From contig CAPKVJ010000004.1 of assembly GCA_948648655.1 (NCBI GenBank), forward strand, positions 1 to 64,000: DNA of 64,000 bases, in the 5' to 3' direction. Under the pieces are notes generated by a model. That model was not told the DNA's origin. It saw only the letters and a program-made list of their open reading frames with translations, and did not search any database. Positions 1 through 7,249 of the stretch are shown here, piece by piece; within the stretch, counting starts at the first letter, position 1, and every line of letters starts with the position of its first letter. Position numbers and translations under genes: made by a program. This stretch comes from an uncultured Candidatus Saccharibacteria bacterium (GTDB lineage: Bacteria > Patescibacteriota > Saccharimonadia > Saccharimonadales > Saccharimonadaceae).

Positions 1-2
1 AT

Positions 3-77
<75 letters not shown>

Positions 78-116
78 CAAAGTTACAGTTTGAAATTCCC
101 AATTAATATATGAGTT

Positions 117-165
117 TCTCGGCTCTTTTTTTAAGAGCCGAGAGATATGTCATATCTCTTTCTTC
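117..165 (+). terminator. tandem hairpins after tRNA-Thr
   Basis: The stem TCTCGGCTCTT/AAGAGCCGAGA with a T-rich loop is followed directly by AGAGATAT-gtc-ATATCTCT and then a T/C-rich run. This fits a terminator for tRNA-Thr. Both hairpins are also symmetric for a leftward transcript starting near 180. Confidence 0.55.
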
Positions 166-185
166 TCTGAAGGTGCTATCGTTTC

Positions 186-214
186 ATTATATAATAGATA
201 TTTATGTAAGTCAA
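186..214 (-). promoter_or_regulatory. leftward TTGACT-17-TATAAT promoter
   Basis: On the minus strand, -35 TTGACT (209-214) and -10 TATAAT (186-191) are separated by 17 nt. The predicted start near 179 reads toward the two hairpins at 117-165, and no open frame follows. It may drive a short RNA or be the relic of a lost gene. Confidence 0.5.
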
Positions 215-239
215 TACTCTGGTTGCAGAAAATTAATAC

Positions 240-270
240 TTAACCCCCTACGATGTTTAGTAGGGGGTTA
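240..270. terminator. hairpin beyond the racemase-like gene
   Basis: A perfect 12-bp stem (TTAACCCCCTAC / GTAGGGGGTTAA) lies downstream of the minus-strand gene that ends at 314. A T-tract is weak on either side. A second perfect 13-bp hairpin (321-350) lies inside the last codons of that gene. Confidence 0.45.
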
Positions 271-313
271 AATCATTTAATTAAAGACTACTTTCTACAT
301 AGAGCTCATAAGA

Positions 314-1147
314 TTACTTATGGGAGACTTGGGGCAATCCCCAAGTCTCCCACTGGCCAAGACAGGACTTGGCGATCCCAATGATATGGGATTTCTTGAT
401 TTCGGCAACTACAAATGGACGCTCATGGTTCAACTTTTTGAGACGATCTAAATGCGCAAGTGTGAATTCATCACAGAATAGCGATAGTTCATGATCAGCA
501 AGCGCAATCGCATCAATCGGTTGTTCTTCAATTGTCCGAGCAATCATATCTATATACCGCTCCTGTGCATCATCGTTCCTTTTGTTGGGCTGTAAAGAAT
601 TGCTAGTGAAAGCGGCGTAAGAACTGTCTGCTATCTTGAGCGTGATGATATCCAAGTTGTATTTCTGAAAATAATCACGCAAGCCAAACGCATCTATGTT
701 GATTTTAGACATCCCCAACACGAGAACCCGTTTAGGCTCGGTAGACGAACCATAAATTTCTGGATATTTGTCGTGCAGAATACCAATTTCTTCCACACAG
801 CGACGCGCCAGACAGTCATACATCAGGATTAAACTGCCTGAATAGTTATGACACAAACTTGGCAAAAGTGTTTGGATTTTGTCACTCACTGGTGCGATTT
901 GACATACACCCATTGCCAAAAATCCATTAATAACGATATCGTCTATCAAGAACTCGAGTCCATCATAAGCCTGTGCACTAATCTTTTTGAGGATATCCTT
1001 GCGATTTAAATCCCATTGAATGACGTCGGCATTATATTCGTTTCCTAGCTCTTCTTTGATAATTTTGTGGATTTCCGGCAGATAATCGTCGGCTAAGCCA
1101 TCTTCAAATCCGCCAATAATTCCCACGCGTTGCAAATTGTCGTTCAT
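314..1147 (-). CDS. aspartate/glutamate racemase superfamily-like protein
   Basis: The protein has 277 residues from the ATG at 1147, chosen because an AAAGGAG site sits 7 nt upstream. A 20-residue longer frame has no such site. The layout resembles Asp/Glu racemases: an N-terminal VGIIGG strand, a central GVCQIA at about residues 80-85 where the family has CNTA, a second RVLVLG half, and LADHELSL at about 216-223 where the family has LGCTE. The first catalytic cysteine (C82) therefore seems kept, while the second is replaced by Asp/His. Activity as a racemase is doubtful, and binding or another reaction is possible. The gene is a monocistronic module with its own promoter (1281-1309), a leader of about 127 nt with a perfect TCTGGAAA/TTTCCAGA hairpin, and its own 3' hairpins. 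The family call is inference from motif order. Confidence 0.55.
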   Translation of the reverse strand: MNDNLQRVGIIGGFEDGLADDYLPEIHKIIKEELGNEYNADVIQWDLNRKDILKKISAQAYDGLEFLIDDIVINGFLAMGVCQIAPVSDKIQTLLPSLCHNYSGSLILMYDCLARRCVEEIGILHDKYPEIYGSSTEPKRVLVLGMSKINIDAFGLRDYFQKYNLDIITLKIADSSYAAFTSNSLQPNKRNDDAQERYIDMIARTIEEQPIDAIALADHELSLFCDEFTLAHLDRLKKLNHERPFVVAEIKKSHIIGIAKSCLGQWETWGLPQVSHK

Positions 1148-1280
1148 AATACTCCTTTCCCTCCTAGAGAGTATGTGGCGTAGTCTTTTAAGGTGCAATG
1201 ACCTCAAGCAGACTACCGGGTTGATCTGGAAATGTTTCCAGAGAGTTACAAGTCTGGCCTAATGTGGTCTAGCTAGTTAG

Positions 1281-1309
1281 ATTATATCATAGCTTGGTAT
1301 AATAGTCAA
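1281..1309 (-). promoter_or_regulatory. promoter of the racemase-like gene
   Basis: Minus-strand TTGACT (1304-1309), 17-nt spacer, TATAAT (1281-1286). It overlaps the divergent glyS -10 box (TATAAT 1298-1303, plus strand), so polymerase binding for the two genes should be mutually exclusive. Confidence 0.75.
1298..1303 (+). promoter_or_regulatory. glyS -10 box
   Basis: TATAAT 26 nt before the glyS ATG. No ribosome binding site lies between, so the mRNA leader would be about 20 nt or shorter. It overlaps the opposite-strand promoter of the racemase-like gene. Confidence 0.6.
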
Positions 1310-1328
1310 AATGTAGTAAAATATCATT

Positions 1329-2639
1329 ATGGGAAAATTAGATGATATTGTGAGTTTATGCAAACGTCGGGGGTTTATATTTCAGGGGTCGGAAGTCTAT
1401 GGTGGTATGGCGGGGACTTGGGACTTTGGGCCGCTGGGCGTGATGCTGAAGCGTAACTTGATGAATGAATGGTGGAATTTCTGGGTCGATCAACGCGATG
1501 ATATGTATGGCGTGGATGCGGCGATTATTATGAACCCGCGCACTTGGCAGGCTTCGGGGCATGTCGATACTTTTGCTGATCCATTGGTGGAATGTAAAGA
1601 ATGTCACGGGAGATTTCGGGCGGATAAGCTAGTGGACGGTGCGACCGAGAGTATCACGACAGAGGAGTTTCTGGCGGCGGATGTGAAATGTCCAACTTGT
1701 GGGAAGAAAAATTGGAGCGAAATCAAAAAATTTAACATGATGTTTACGACCCATGTGGGGCCGGTGGCAGACGATAGCAGTATTGCTTATTTACGGCCCG
1801 AGACGGCACAGGGTATCTTTACGAATTTCAAGAATGTTGTAGATACGGTTTATCCGAATATTCCCTTTGGGATTGCGCAGCAGGGCAAAGCTTTCCGAAA
1901 TGAGATTTCGCCACGCGATTTCGTCTTGCGCGATCGCGAATGTAGCCAAATGGAGATTGAATATTTCGTGAAACCAGATGCTTGGGAAGAGAGTTTTGAG
2001 AAATTACGCTCTGGACAGCATGAATTCCTCGAAGGCATAATGGGTTTACCGAAAGAAATGATTCATGAGCTAGAAGTACCAGAAGAAGACCGAGCGCATT
2101 ATTCAAAACGGACGATTGACTTCATGTTTGATTATCCAAATGGTGAAGAGGAGCTGATGGGATTAGCTTATCGCACAAACTTCGATCTCGGGAATATTCA
2201 GCGCGAGAGTGGAAAGAGCATGGAATACCGCGATAAGGTGACTGGCGAGACTTTTGTGCCACATGTGATTGAACCTTCGATAGGAGTGGAGCGATTGTTC
2301 CTCGCGGTGATGAGCGCAAGTTATGTAGAAGAGGATGATAGAGTGGTGCTGAAATTGCCAGAGAATTTGGCACCGTATAAATATTGCGTGTCGCCACTTC
2401 TCAAAAATAAGCCGGAGTTGGTAGAGAAAGCGCGTGAAGTTTATGATTTACTGAAGAAGAAATATACTTTCGTGACGTGGGATGATTCGGGCAATATCGG
2501 TAAGCGATATAAAAAGCAGGATGAAATCGGGACGCCAAAATGCGTGGTGGTGGACTTTGAGAGCCTGGAAGATGATGCGGTGACTGTGCGTGACCGCGAT
2601 ACGACCGAGCAAGTGCGGGTAAAGATTGAGGAATTATAG
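1329..2639 (+). CDS. glyS: glycyl-tRNA synthetase (alpha2 dimeric type)
   Basis: Charges tRNA-Gly with glycine in the cytoplasm. The protein has 436 residues and is complete. It has the class II fold marks: N-terminal RGFIFQGSEVYGG, the RPETAQG motif, FRNEISPR, and motif 3 near GVERLFLAV. A zinc knuckle is visible with C89/C92 and C121/C124 (CKEC and CPTC). A C-terminal anticodon-binding domain follows after about residue 345. This is the single-chain homodimer GlyRS found in Gram-positives, archaea and CPR, not the alpha2beta2 enzyme of most Gram-negatives. It is slightly shorter than the usual 460 or so residues. The hairpin at 2643-2667 should end the transcript and serves the convergent orphan gene as well. 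Confidence 0.97.
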   Translation: MGKLDDIVSLCKRRGFIFQGSEVYGGMAGTWDFGPLGVMLKRNLMNEWWNFWVDQRDDMYGVDAAIIMNPRTWQASGHVDTFADPLVECKECHGRFRADKLVDGATESITTEEFLAADVKCPTCGKKNWSEIKKFNMMFTTHVGPVADDSSIAYLRPETAQGIFTNFKNVVDTVYPNIPFGIAQQGKAFRNEISPRDFVLRDRECSQMEIEYFVKPDAWEESFEKLRSGQHEFLEGIMGLPKEMIHELEVPEEDRAHYSKRTIDFMFDYPNGEEELMGLAYRTNFDLGNIQRESGKSMEYRDKVTGETFVPHVIEPSIGVERLFLAVMSASYVEEDDRVVLKLPENLAPYKYCVSPLLKNKPELVEKAREVYDLLKKKYTFVTWDDSGNIGKRYKKQDEIGTPKCVVVDFESLEDDAVTVRDRDTTEQVRVKIEEL

Positions 2640-2642
2640 AAA

Positions 2643-2667
2643 ATGCGCTACGGGGGTCCGTAGCGCC
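2643..2667. terminator. bidirectional terminator between glyS and the 2679 gene
   Basis: The stem GCGCTACGG/CCGTAGCGC with a GGGT loop lies between two convergent genes. The T-run is on the minus-strand side (ATTTTCT). Confidence 0.75.
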
Positions 2668-2678
2668 AGAAGTATAGC

Positions 2679-3371
2679 CTACTCGAAAAACAAAGTTAAT
2701 TTTCCGGAATTGTTGGCCGGTTCGTGCCATTTTTTCCATGCTTTCAGGCTAGATGAAGCGCAGGATCCAAAGAGTGAGTCCACCAGCCAGATCGCGTTGC
2801 GTTCAAAAGCCGTAGCTTGCTCCTTGATATACGTTGCGCTGCACTGCAAAGTAGTATCCTCTTTGCCCATATTTGCGATGGCTATAGCGATTGCAATAAG
2901 AATAGAGGTCGTCTCCTCTCCCTTGCTCAACTGCGGATCGAATTCGGCACAAAATGATGCCAAAAAGCGACCATGTGTCGTGTTCAAAACCAAAACCTCT
3001 AACTCTCCATCGCGGTAAATCCCGCTTGGCAGCCAACCGAAATGCAGTGCCCTATCTTCAGTAAAGTTGTAACGTGAGTCCTTCGGCCACGATAAGGCGT
3101 TGTCGATAGAGTCGGCTGCGATTTCGCTACTGGTACGCTCATAGGTGCGGAAGAAATTCCTCCTGGAAATACCCGCTGCGAGATCAAAGCGCAAAATGCA
3201 TTGCGCCAGCTGCCCTTTTGCCTGCCCATCAAGGATAAACGTGCCCTTATCAGGATACATCGCAAAGCTCGTCAAGATATTATCGATGACCGCCTGAATG
3301 ACATCAATTTCCTGCGTAAAAAGCGTGGTTTCGGGTTCGGAATGAAATTCCAGGTTCGTAAATTTGTCCAT
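2679..3371 (-). CDS. orphan protein of unknown function (230 aa)
   Basis: I do not recognise a family. The ATG is preceded by a textbook AAAGGAGG site, which fixes the start. There is no signal peptide and no clear membrane helix. One alternating Ile/Ala stretch (about residues 158-167, IAIAIAIA) is a short hydrophobic strand. The protein is soluble-looking with scattered Cys and Trp. Transcription should start near 3631, giving a leader of about 260 nt that holds a start-proximal hairpin, two copies of a 39-bp palindromic repeat (3513-3590) and a 10-bp stem CTTTGCCCTC/GAGGGCAAAG (about 3433-3476). The gene is a stand-alone accessory module with its own promoter and terminator. Confidence 0.6.
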   Translation of the reverse strand: MDKFTNLEFHSEPETTLFTQEIDVIQAVIDNILTSFAMYPDKGTFILDGQAKGQLAQCILRFDLAAGISRRNFFRTYERTSSEIAADSIDNALSWPKDSRYNFTEDRALHFGWLPSGIYRDGELEVLVLNTTHGRFLASFCAEFDPQLSKGEETTSILIAIAIAIANMGKEDTTLQCSATYIKEQATAFERNAIWLVDSLFGSCASSSLKAWKKWHEPANNSGKLTLFFE

Positions 3372-3512
3372 TATTTGTTCCTCCTTTATTGGTCAATTTG
3401 GGGTAGGTTGAAACTATGGGCAAATTTCATAACTTTGCCCTCTACCAGCGCTAGGTTAGTGAGGGCGGAGGGCAAAGCTATATGTCTCGAATAGGCTTTT
3501 AATAAGCTAAAT

Positions 3513-3590
3513 GGTATTTTTATGTCTCTTATACATAAAAATACCGGTACCGGTATTTTTATGTCTCTTATACATAAAAATACCGGTACC
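3513..3590. repeat. two tandem 39-bp palindromic repeats
   Basis: Unit 1 is 3513-3551 and unit 2 is 3552-3590, and they are identical. Each unit is a hairpin with 12-nt arms GGTATTTTTATG and CATAAAAATACC around TCTCTTATA, joined by GGTACC. The pair lies in the predicted untranslated leader of the 2679 gene, so each unit should form a stable RNA hairpin. Confidence 0.9.
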
Positions 3591-3637
3591 GGTGAATTTT
3601 AGCTATACGATGGCATATTTCGTTATGCCATGCTTTC

Positions 3638-3666
3638 ATTGTAGCACAGATTGCTATATTTGTCAA
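3638..3666 (-). promoter_or_regulatory. promoter of the 2679 gene
   Basis: Minus-strand TTGACA (3661-3666), 17-nt spacer ending in TGTGC, TACAAT (3638-3643). The transcript starts with a hairpin (TGGCATA/TATGCCA, 3612-3631). The sequence is nearly identical to the promoters at 9419, 20959, 27399, 47271 and 61824. Confidence 0.8.
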
Positions 3667-3724
3667 TAGTGTATATGGTTGTTGCCGTCCTTTTAGCAAG
3701 TTTATATTACAAAAAAGGTTTTTC

Positions 3725-3973
3725 TTCTATCCTCCTACCTATACTCTAACTAGCTAGGCAGCGGAGGGGGAAGCCAGTATGACGACCGAAGCCAGAACGA
3801 TAACCATCAATATAAACATGAGTACTAAAGTCCAAGAAGCGAGCGTAGTAAGCATCGGAGTAGGACATGGATGACCAATAGTAGCCAGAACCTCCATGAT
3901 CTGGCATAGGCATCCATTTTCCTGAAGTTGGACCAGTTTGCCTCTCTACACCTATTAGTCCGCTGCGCACAAA
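3725..3973 (-). pseudogene. FISUMP 3'-end cassette 1 (silent copy)
   Basis: Promoterless gene end encoding about 75 residues from FVRSG (5' block 3960-3973) through a variable core containing YYWSSMS to GFPLRCLAS and stop, then the shared 3' block (3725-3771). The WSS...R.GF.LRC pattern is that of the C-terminal FISUMP domain. No start codon with a ribosome site and no N-terminal domain precede it. The core is longer than in the other five copies. The 3' block lacks one TAG unit (GTAGGAGG instead of GTAGTAGGAGG), which looks like slippage. The cassette faces cassette 2 head to head. Confidence 0.8.
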
Positions 3974-4090
3974 AATCACAAAGCAATACACTAGTGCTTG
4001 TATTGATTCTTCCTTTTGTGATAAGTTGAAGATTAGAATAGCTGGGGCAATTCAGCATATTAACATTAAGTTTTGGTAGAAAGGAGAGAT

Positions 4091-4156
4091 ATGGCGTTTA
4101 CGTTCCGTATTGGTCGGTTGTGCTTTACAATCGAAATTGCCCTAGCTGATAACTAG
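4091..4156 (+). CDS. possible 21-residue small ORF between cassettes
   Basis: An ATG follows a strong AAAGGAG site by 4 nt, and the frame runs 21 residues with one hydrophobic half. It lies in the 262-bp spacer between the 5' ends of cassettes 1 and 2. It could be a leader peptide, the stump of a lost gene start, or chance. Only the ribosome site supports it. Confidence 0.25.
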   Translation: MAFTFRIGRLCFTIEIALADN

Positions 4157-4235
4157 AGCAATTAAAACACTTATATCCTCAGTCTAGCACTCATTTTTGA
4201 GATATGCAAGTCCCAGCTATTCGAAAAGTAAACCA

Positions 4236-4452
4236 TTTGTGCGCAGCGGGGGCGTCAATATTGGCAATAGCAAGTTGTGGTACTCCGGGCAGAACGGCTA
4301 CGGTTGGTCCTCTATGTCCTACCCTAGTACTAACTACGCTTACTTCTTGTACTTCAGCAGTAGTGGCGTCGCTCCGTCAAACTACTTCGGTCGTTGGAAT
4401 GGCTTCCCCCTCCGCTGCCTAGCTAGTTAGAGTATAGGTAGTAGGAGGATAG
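4236..4452 (+). pseudogene. FISUMP 3'-end cassette 2 (silent copy)
   Basis: The 5' block TTTGTGCGCAGCGG (4236-4249) is followed by a core encoding GYGWSSMSY...AYFLYFSSS and GRWNGFPLRCLAS, then stop and the shared 3' block (4403-4452). It encodes about 64 residues of the FISUMP C-terminal domain. The open frame begins upstream at an ATG without a ribosome site, so it is not a complete gene. A perfect 11-bp hairpin follows at 4473-4499. Confidence 0.82.
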
Positions 4453-4472
4453 GAAGCGCATCTAAAGAGTTA

Positions 4473-4499
4473 ATGGAGCTAGATAAATTCTAGCTCCAT
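4473..4499. terminator. hairpin between cassette 2 and the 4595 gene
   Basis: Perfect 11-bp stem ATGGAGCTAGA/TCTAGCTCCAT. A second palindrome, ATGTTGGT/ACCAACAT, follows at 4498-4514. It lies downstream of the minus-strand gene that ends at 4595. The T-tract is weak. Confidence 0.55.
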
Positions 4500-4594
4500 G
4501 TTGGTAACCAACATATTTGATAATTAGTCATAGAATATGATTATGGCTTGAGCGAAGCTATCTCAATACCTAGACGACCCGCGTTGACTCTCTA

Positions 4595-5122
4595 CTAATC
4601 TTCACGAATCTTCAATACTGCGTGCTGCCTCTGCATTTCTTCCAATGCTTCCGAACTGGGGTTGGCGGCATCAGCGATGAAACGAGCCGTGTCCTGCAGG
4701 CCCTCAAAACTCCATTTTAAACGGTAGTACTTCGCATGTAGCAAAGATACTCCGACAATCAAAACCGCATAATCACTTTGCGATAAATCTAATGCCCAGC
4801 CTTCGCCACCTAATGCCCAGCCTTCGCCACCGCCTGCGCTGTTGCTCAGCTGTTTGTAATGCCGTGCCCACTGCTCTTTCAGTTTGGCTGCCTGCCGATC
4901 GAGAATGGTATTGATTTCCTGCAGGGTTTCCGAGTCGTACTCCTCGAATGTCTGGACGAAATCGATGCCCGTACGGTCCGTTTTGAACACATAAAGCTCG
5001 ATTACATCGTCACACAGACAGATCGTGCACATTAAATATTTAGTACGGTCTACTGCGTCCAAATACTTTTTGAAGAGTTCGGGATTTTCTCTCATGACGA
5101 GAAATTTTTTAGTTTCTGCCAT
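4595..5122 (-). CDS. orphan protein of unknown function (175 aa)
   Basis: No family recognised. The ATG follows an AAAGGAG site by 5 nt. The N-terminal half is mixed alpha/beta with a CTICLCDD segment, and the middle (about 70-90) is helical and charged. A Gly-rich linker holds an exact seven-residue duplication GGEGWAL-GGEGWAL encoded by a perfect 21-bp tandem repeat (4789-4830). The C-terminal third is helical. There is no signal peptide or membrane helix. The gene is a stand-alone module with a promoter at 5288-5316 and a leader of about 160 nt containing ACTAATT/AATTAGT complementarity. The 21-bp repeat keeps the frame, so copy-number change would lengthen or shorten the linker without inactivating the gene. 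Confidence 0.6.
   Translation of the reverse strand: MAETKKFLVMRENPELFKKYLDAVDRTKYLMCTICLCDDVIELYVFKTDRTGIDFVQTFEEYDSETLQEINTILDRQAAKLKEQWARHYKQLSNSAGGGEGWALGGEGWALDLSQSDYAVLIVGVSLLHAKYYRLKWSFEGLQDTARFIADAANPSSEALEEMQRQHAVLKIRED
4789..4830. repeat. 21-bp perfect tandem duplication inside the 4595 gene
   Basis: Units 4789-4809 and 4810-4830 are identical and in frame, encoding two copies of a seven-residue Gly/Trp segment. Confidence 0.95.
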
Positions 5123-5287
5123 TTTGTCTCCTTTAGATTTTGAGCCTCACGGCTATAGAATTTGCTATCATTGATAGCGGTAGAATTACCACGAGATAAC
5201 CCTGCCGCCATCAATGATTGAATGACAAAAACCAACTACTCACTAATTATCAGAGGTACATGAGCACAAATTAGTCCTCACACTTCC

Positions 5288-5316
5288 ATTTTATCATAGA
5301 CAGTTACTTTTGTCAA
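5288..5316 (-). promoter_or_regulatory. promoter of the 4595 gene
   Basis: Minus-strand TTGACA (5311-5316), 17 nt, TAAAAT (5288-5293). Confidence 0.7.
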
Positions 5317-5381
5317 TGCTTTTAGCATAAAGTGTCGAGTGGTAGAGCATATTCACACTAAAAAAATTATCCCTTAAAATG

Positions 5382-5393
5382 CCCCCCCCCCCC
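5382..5393. repeat. homopolymeric C12 tract
   Basis: Twelve consecutive C bases 24 nt upstream of the -35 box of the ABC exporter. It is the only long homopolymer I saw in an upstream region. Confidence 0.9.
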
Positions 5394-5453
5394 GTTAGAT
5401 TTTGTTTAATAAAATGCTTGCGGGGTACGAGCTAGTAGTATATAATTAAGCCT

Positions 5454-7241
5454 ATGACGGAAGACACAAAGAAACCAAAAACCGTATCCCGGACCCTGCA
5501 TTATTATTGGCAAGAAGTGGTCAAGTATAAATGGTATGCCCTGGGGACGGTGGTTTTGACGCCGGTAGTGATTTTTATTAGGGCGATTTTGGCACCGTTG
5601 GTTTTTGCTGATTTAATCGAAAAGGTTTCGCTAGGTCTATCTCTGAACGAATTATTGCAACAGACGCTCCTAGAAGTGGTTGGATTTTTTGTAATTTATA
5701 CGATTAGTAAGCTGGTTTTTGAAGAGTTACGGCTATATTGGTGTTGGAAAATGCAGCTCCTAGCGATTTATGACCTCGCCAGCAAGTGTTTCAATACAGT
5801 TAGTGAGCAATCGATGCAATTTCACAGTGATAGGTTTTCTGGTTCCCTAGTCTCGCAAACGAATAAGTTTGTCTGGGCGTTTGAGAGGCTAACGGATGTG
5901 TTTATCTGGGATCTTTTGCCAATGCTGATTTTGATTGTGATGGTGGTAATTATCTTGCTGTCGCAAGTGCCGTGGTTCGCGTTGGGAGTGATCATTTTTA
6001 CGATTATTTATGCACTAATTTCTTGGTTGTCTTTTCGTAAAATTTCACATCTAAACAACGAGGAAGCAGCGGCCGAATCGAAACAGACTGGGCAACTGGC
6101 AGATTCGATTACAAATATTATCTCGGTCAAATCCTATGCTGGTGAGGCGCATGAGCGCAAGCGTTATGCGGAATTTTCACGCAAAACGATGCACGCGGGC
6201 ATGGGACTAATGCGAGCGACGATTACACGCGACATTATGTTTAACTGTATCCAGCTAGGGATTACGGCATTAATTTTGATATTTCTAATTGCTGGGCAGA
6301 CTTGGCTAGGAATTTCGATTGCGACACTAGTGCTAATTGTGAACTATGCGCAGTCAATTCAGGGGGAGCTTTGGAGCATCAACTCGATTCTGAAGAATTT
6401 TAACCGGGTGTTTGGCGATGCGTATGATATGACCTTGATTTTAGACACAGTGGATGATGTAGTGGATGCAAAAGACGCCGTGCCGCTTGAGATGAAAACG
6501 GCAGGTGTGGATTTTAACGGAATTAGCTTCAAGCATAAGGATGCGAAAGAAGCGATTTTTGAGAATTTCAACCTCAATGTACAGCCGGGAGAACGGATCG
6601 GATTGGTCGGAGTATCGGGGAGCGGCAAGACGACGCTAACGAAGCTACTGCTGCGATTTGCGGATGTGGACAAGGGCGCAATCTTGGTATCAGGGCAAGA
6701 TATTAAAAACGTAACCCAGCAGAGTTTACGCGAGAATGTAGCCTATGTACCGCAAGAAACTTCACTATTTCATCGTAGTATTGCGGAAAATATCGCTTAT
6801 GGTAAACCTGACGCGACGTTGAAAGAAATTGTTTGGGCGGCGAAACAGGCAAATGCGGATGAGTTTATTAAAGATTTGCCGCAAGGTTATGATACGTTGG
6901 TCGGTGAACGTGGGATTAAACTATCCGGTGGTCAGAGACAGCGGATAGCGATTGCTCGAGCAATCCTCAAAAATGCTCCGATTTTGGTCTTGGATGAGGC
7001 GACATCAGCCCTCGACTCGGAAAGCGAGGTTCTGATTCAAGATGCACTAGAAAAGTTGATGCGCGGGCGGACAAGCATTGTGATTGCGCACCGTTTGTCG
7101 ACGGTGGCGGGCCTTGACCGAATTGTAGTGCTTGAAAATGGCAAGATCGTCGAACAAGGTAGTCATGAAGAGTTACTACATAAGGATAGTGGGGTTTATA
7201 AGCACCTTTGGGATCGACAGAGTGGTGCGTTTATGGAATAA
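5454..7241 (+). CDS. ABC exporter half-transporter (fused TM and ATPase domains)
   Basis: The protein has 595 residues and should work as a dimer in the cytoplasmic membrane. An N-terminal six-helix exporter domain (about residues 25-320) is followed by an ABC ATPase: Walker A GVSGSGKTT near 385, signature LSGGQRQR, Walker B ILVLDEATSALD and the switch His in VIAHRLSTV. The substrate cannot be read from sequence. Type I exporters of this length in CPR move lipids, peptides or drugs. TATAAT ends 7 nt before the ATG and there is no ribosome site, so translation is probably leaderless. The C12 tract upstream could modulate the promoter. A small membrane protein gene follows within 9 nt and may be cotranscribed. 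Confidence 0.93.
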   Translation: MTEDTKKPKTVSRTLHYYWQEVVKYKWYALGTVVLTPVVIFIRAILAPLVFADLIEKVSLGLSLNELLQQTLLEVVGFFVIYTISKLVFEELRLYWCWKMQLLAIYDLASKCFNTVSEQSMQFHSDRFSGSLVSQTNKFVWAFERLTDVFIWDLLPMLILIVMVVIILLSQVPWFALGVIIFTIIYALISWLSFRKISHLNNEEAAAESKQTGQLADSITNIISVKSYAGEAHERKRYAEFSRKTMHAGMGLMRATITRDIMFNCIQLGITALILIFLIAGQTWLGISIATLVLIVNYAQSIQGELWSINSILKNFNRVFGDAYDMTLILDTVDDVVDAKDAVPLEMKTAGVDFNGISFKHKDAKEAIFENFNLNVQPGERIGLVGVSGSGKTTLTKLLLRFADVDKGAILVSGQDIKNVTQQSLRENVAYVPQETSLFHRSIAENIAYGKPDATLKEIVWAAKQANADEFIKDLPQGYDTLVGERGIKLSGGQRQRIAIARAILKNAPILVLDEATSALDSESEVLIQDALEKLMRGRTSIVIAHRLSTVAGLDRIVVLENGKIVEQGSHEELLHKDSGVYKHLWDRQSGAFME

Positions 7242-7249
7242 AAGTAGAA

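Larger units (their letters stand above)
5123..5453. other. intergenic stretch with leader, promoter and poly-C tract
   Basis: From left to right it holds the leader of the 4595 gene (5123-5281), its promoter (5288-5316), a featureless A/T-rich part, a run of 12 C (5382-5393), and the promoter of the ABC exporter (TTGCGG 5418-5423, 17 nt, TATAAT 5441-5446). No gene is seen. Confidence 0.6.

Noticed and set aside
1268..1286. CTAGCTAGTTAGA near the racemase promoter, shared with the cassette 3' block
   Set aside because: Only 13 bases match and the rest of the block is missing. It may be a relic but is too short to call.
3523..3535. Thirteen bases identical to part of the Tn5 mosaic end (possible library adapter)
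   Set aside because: The bases lie inside a fully palindromic 39-bp unit present twice, and the match stops where the palindrome continues, so it is natural sequence. An assembly check on raw reads would settle it.
4197..4430. Reading cassette 2 as a complete 77-residue gene from its upstream ATG
   Set aside because: There is no ribosome site, the sequence before FVRSG is unrelated in every copy, and the FISUMP domain would be cut. The same holds for the other five cassettes.
5338..5349. AGTGGTAGAGCA resembling a tRNA D-arm
   Set aside because: No acceptor, anticodon or T-arm can be built around it.
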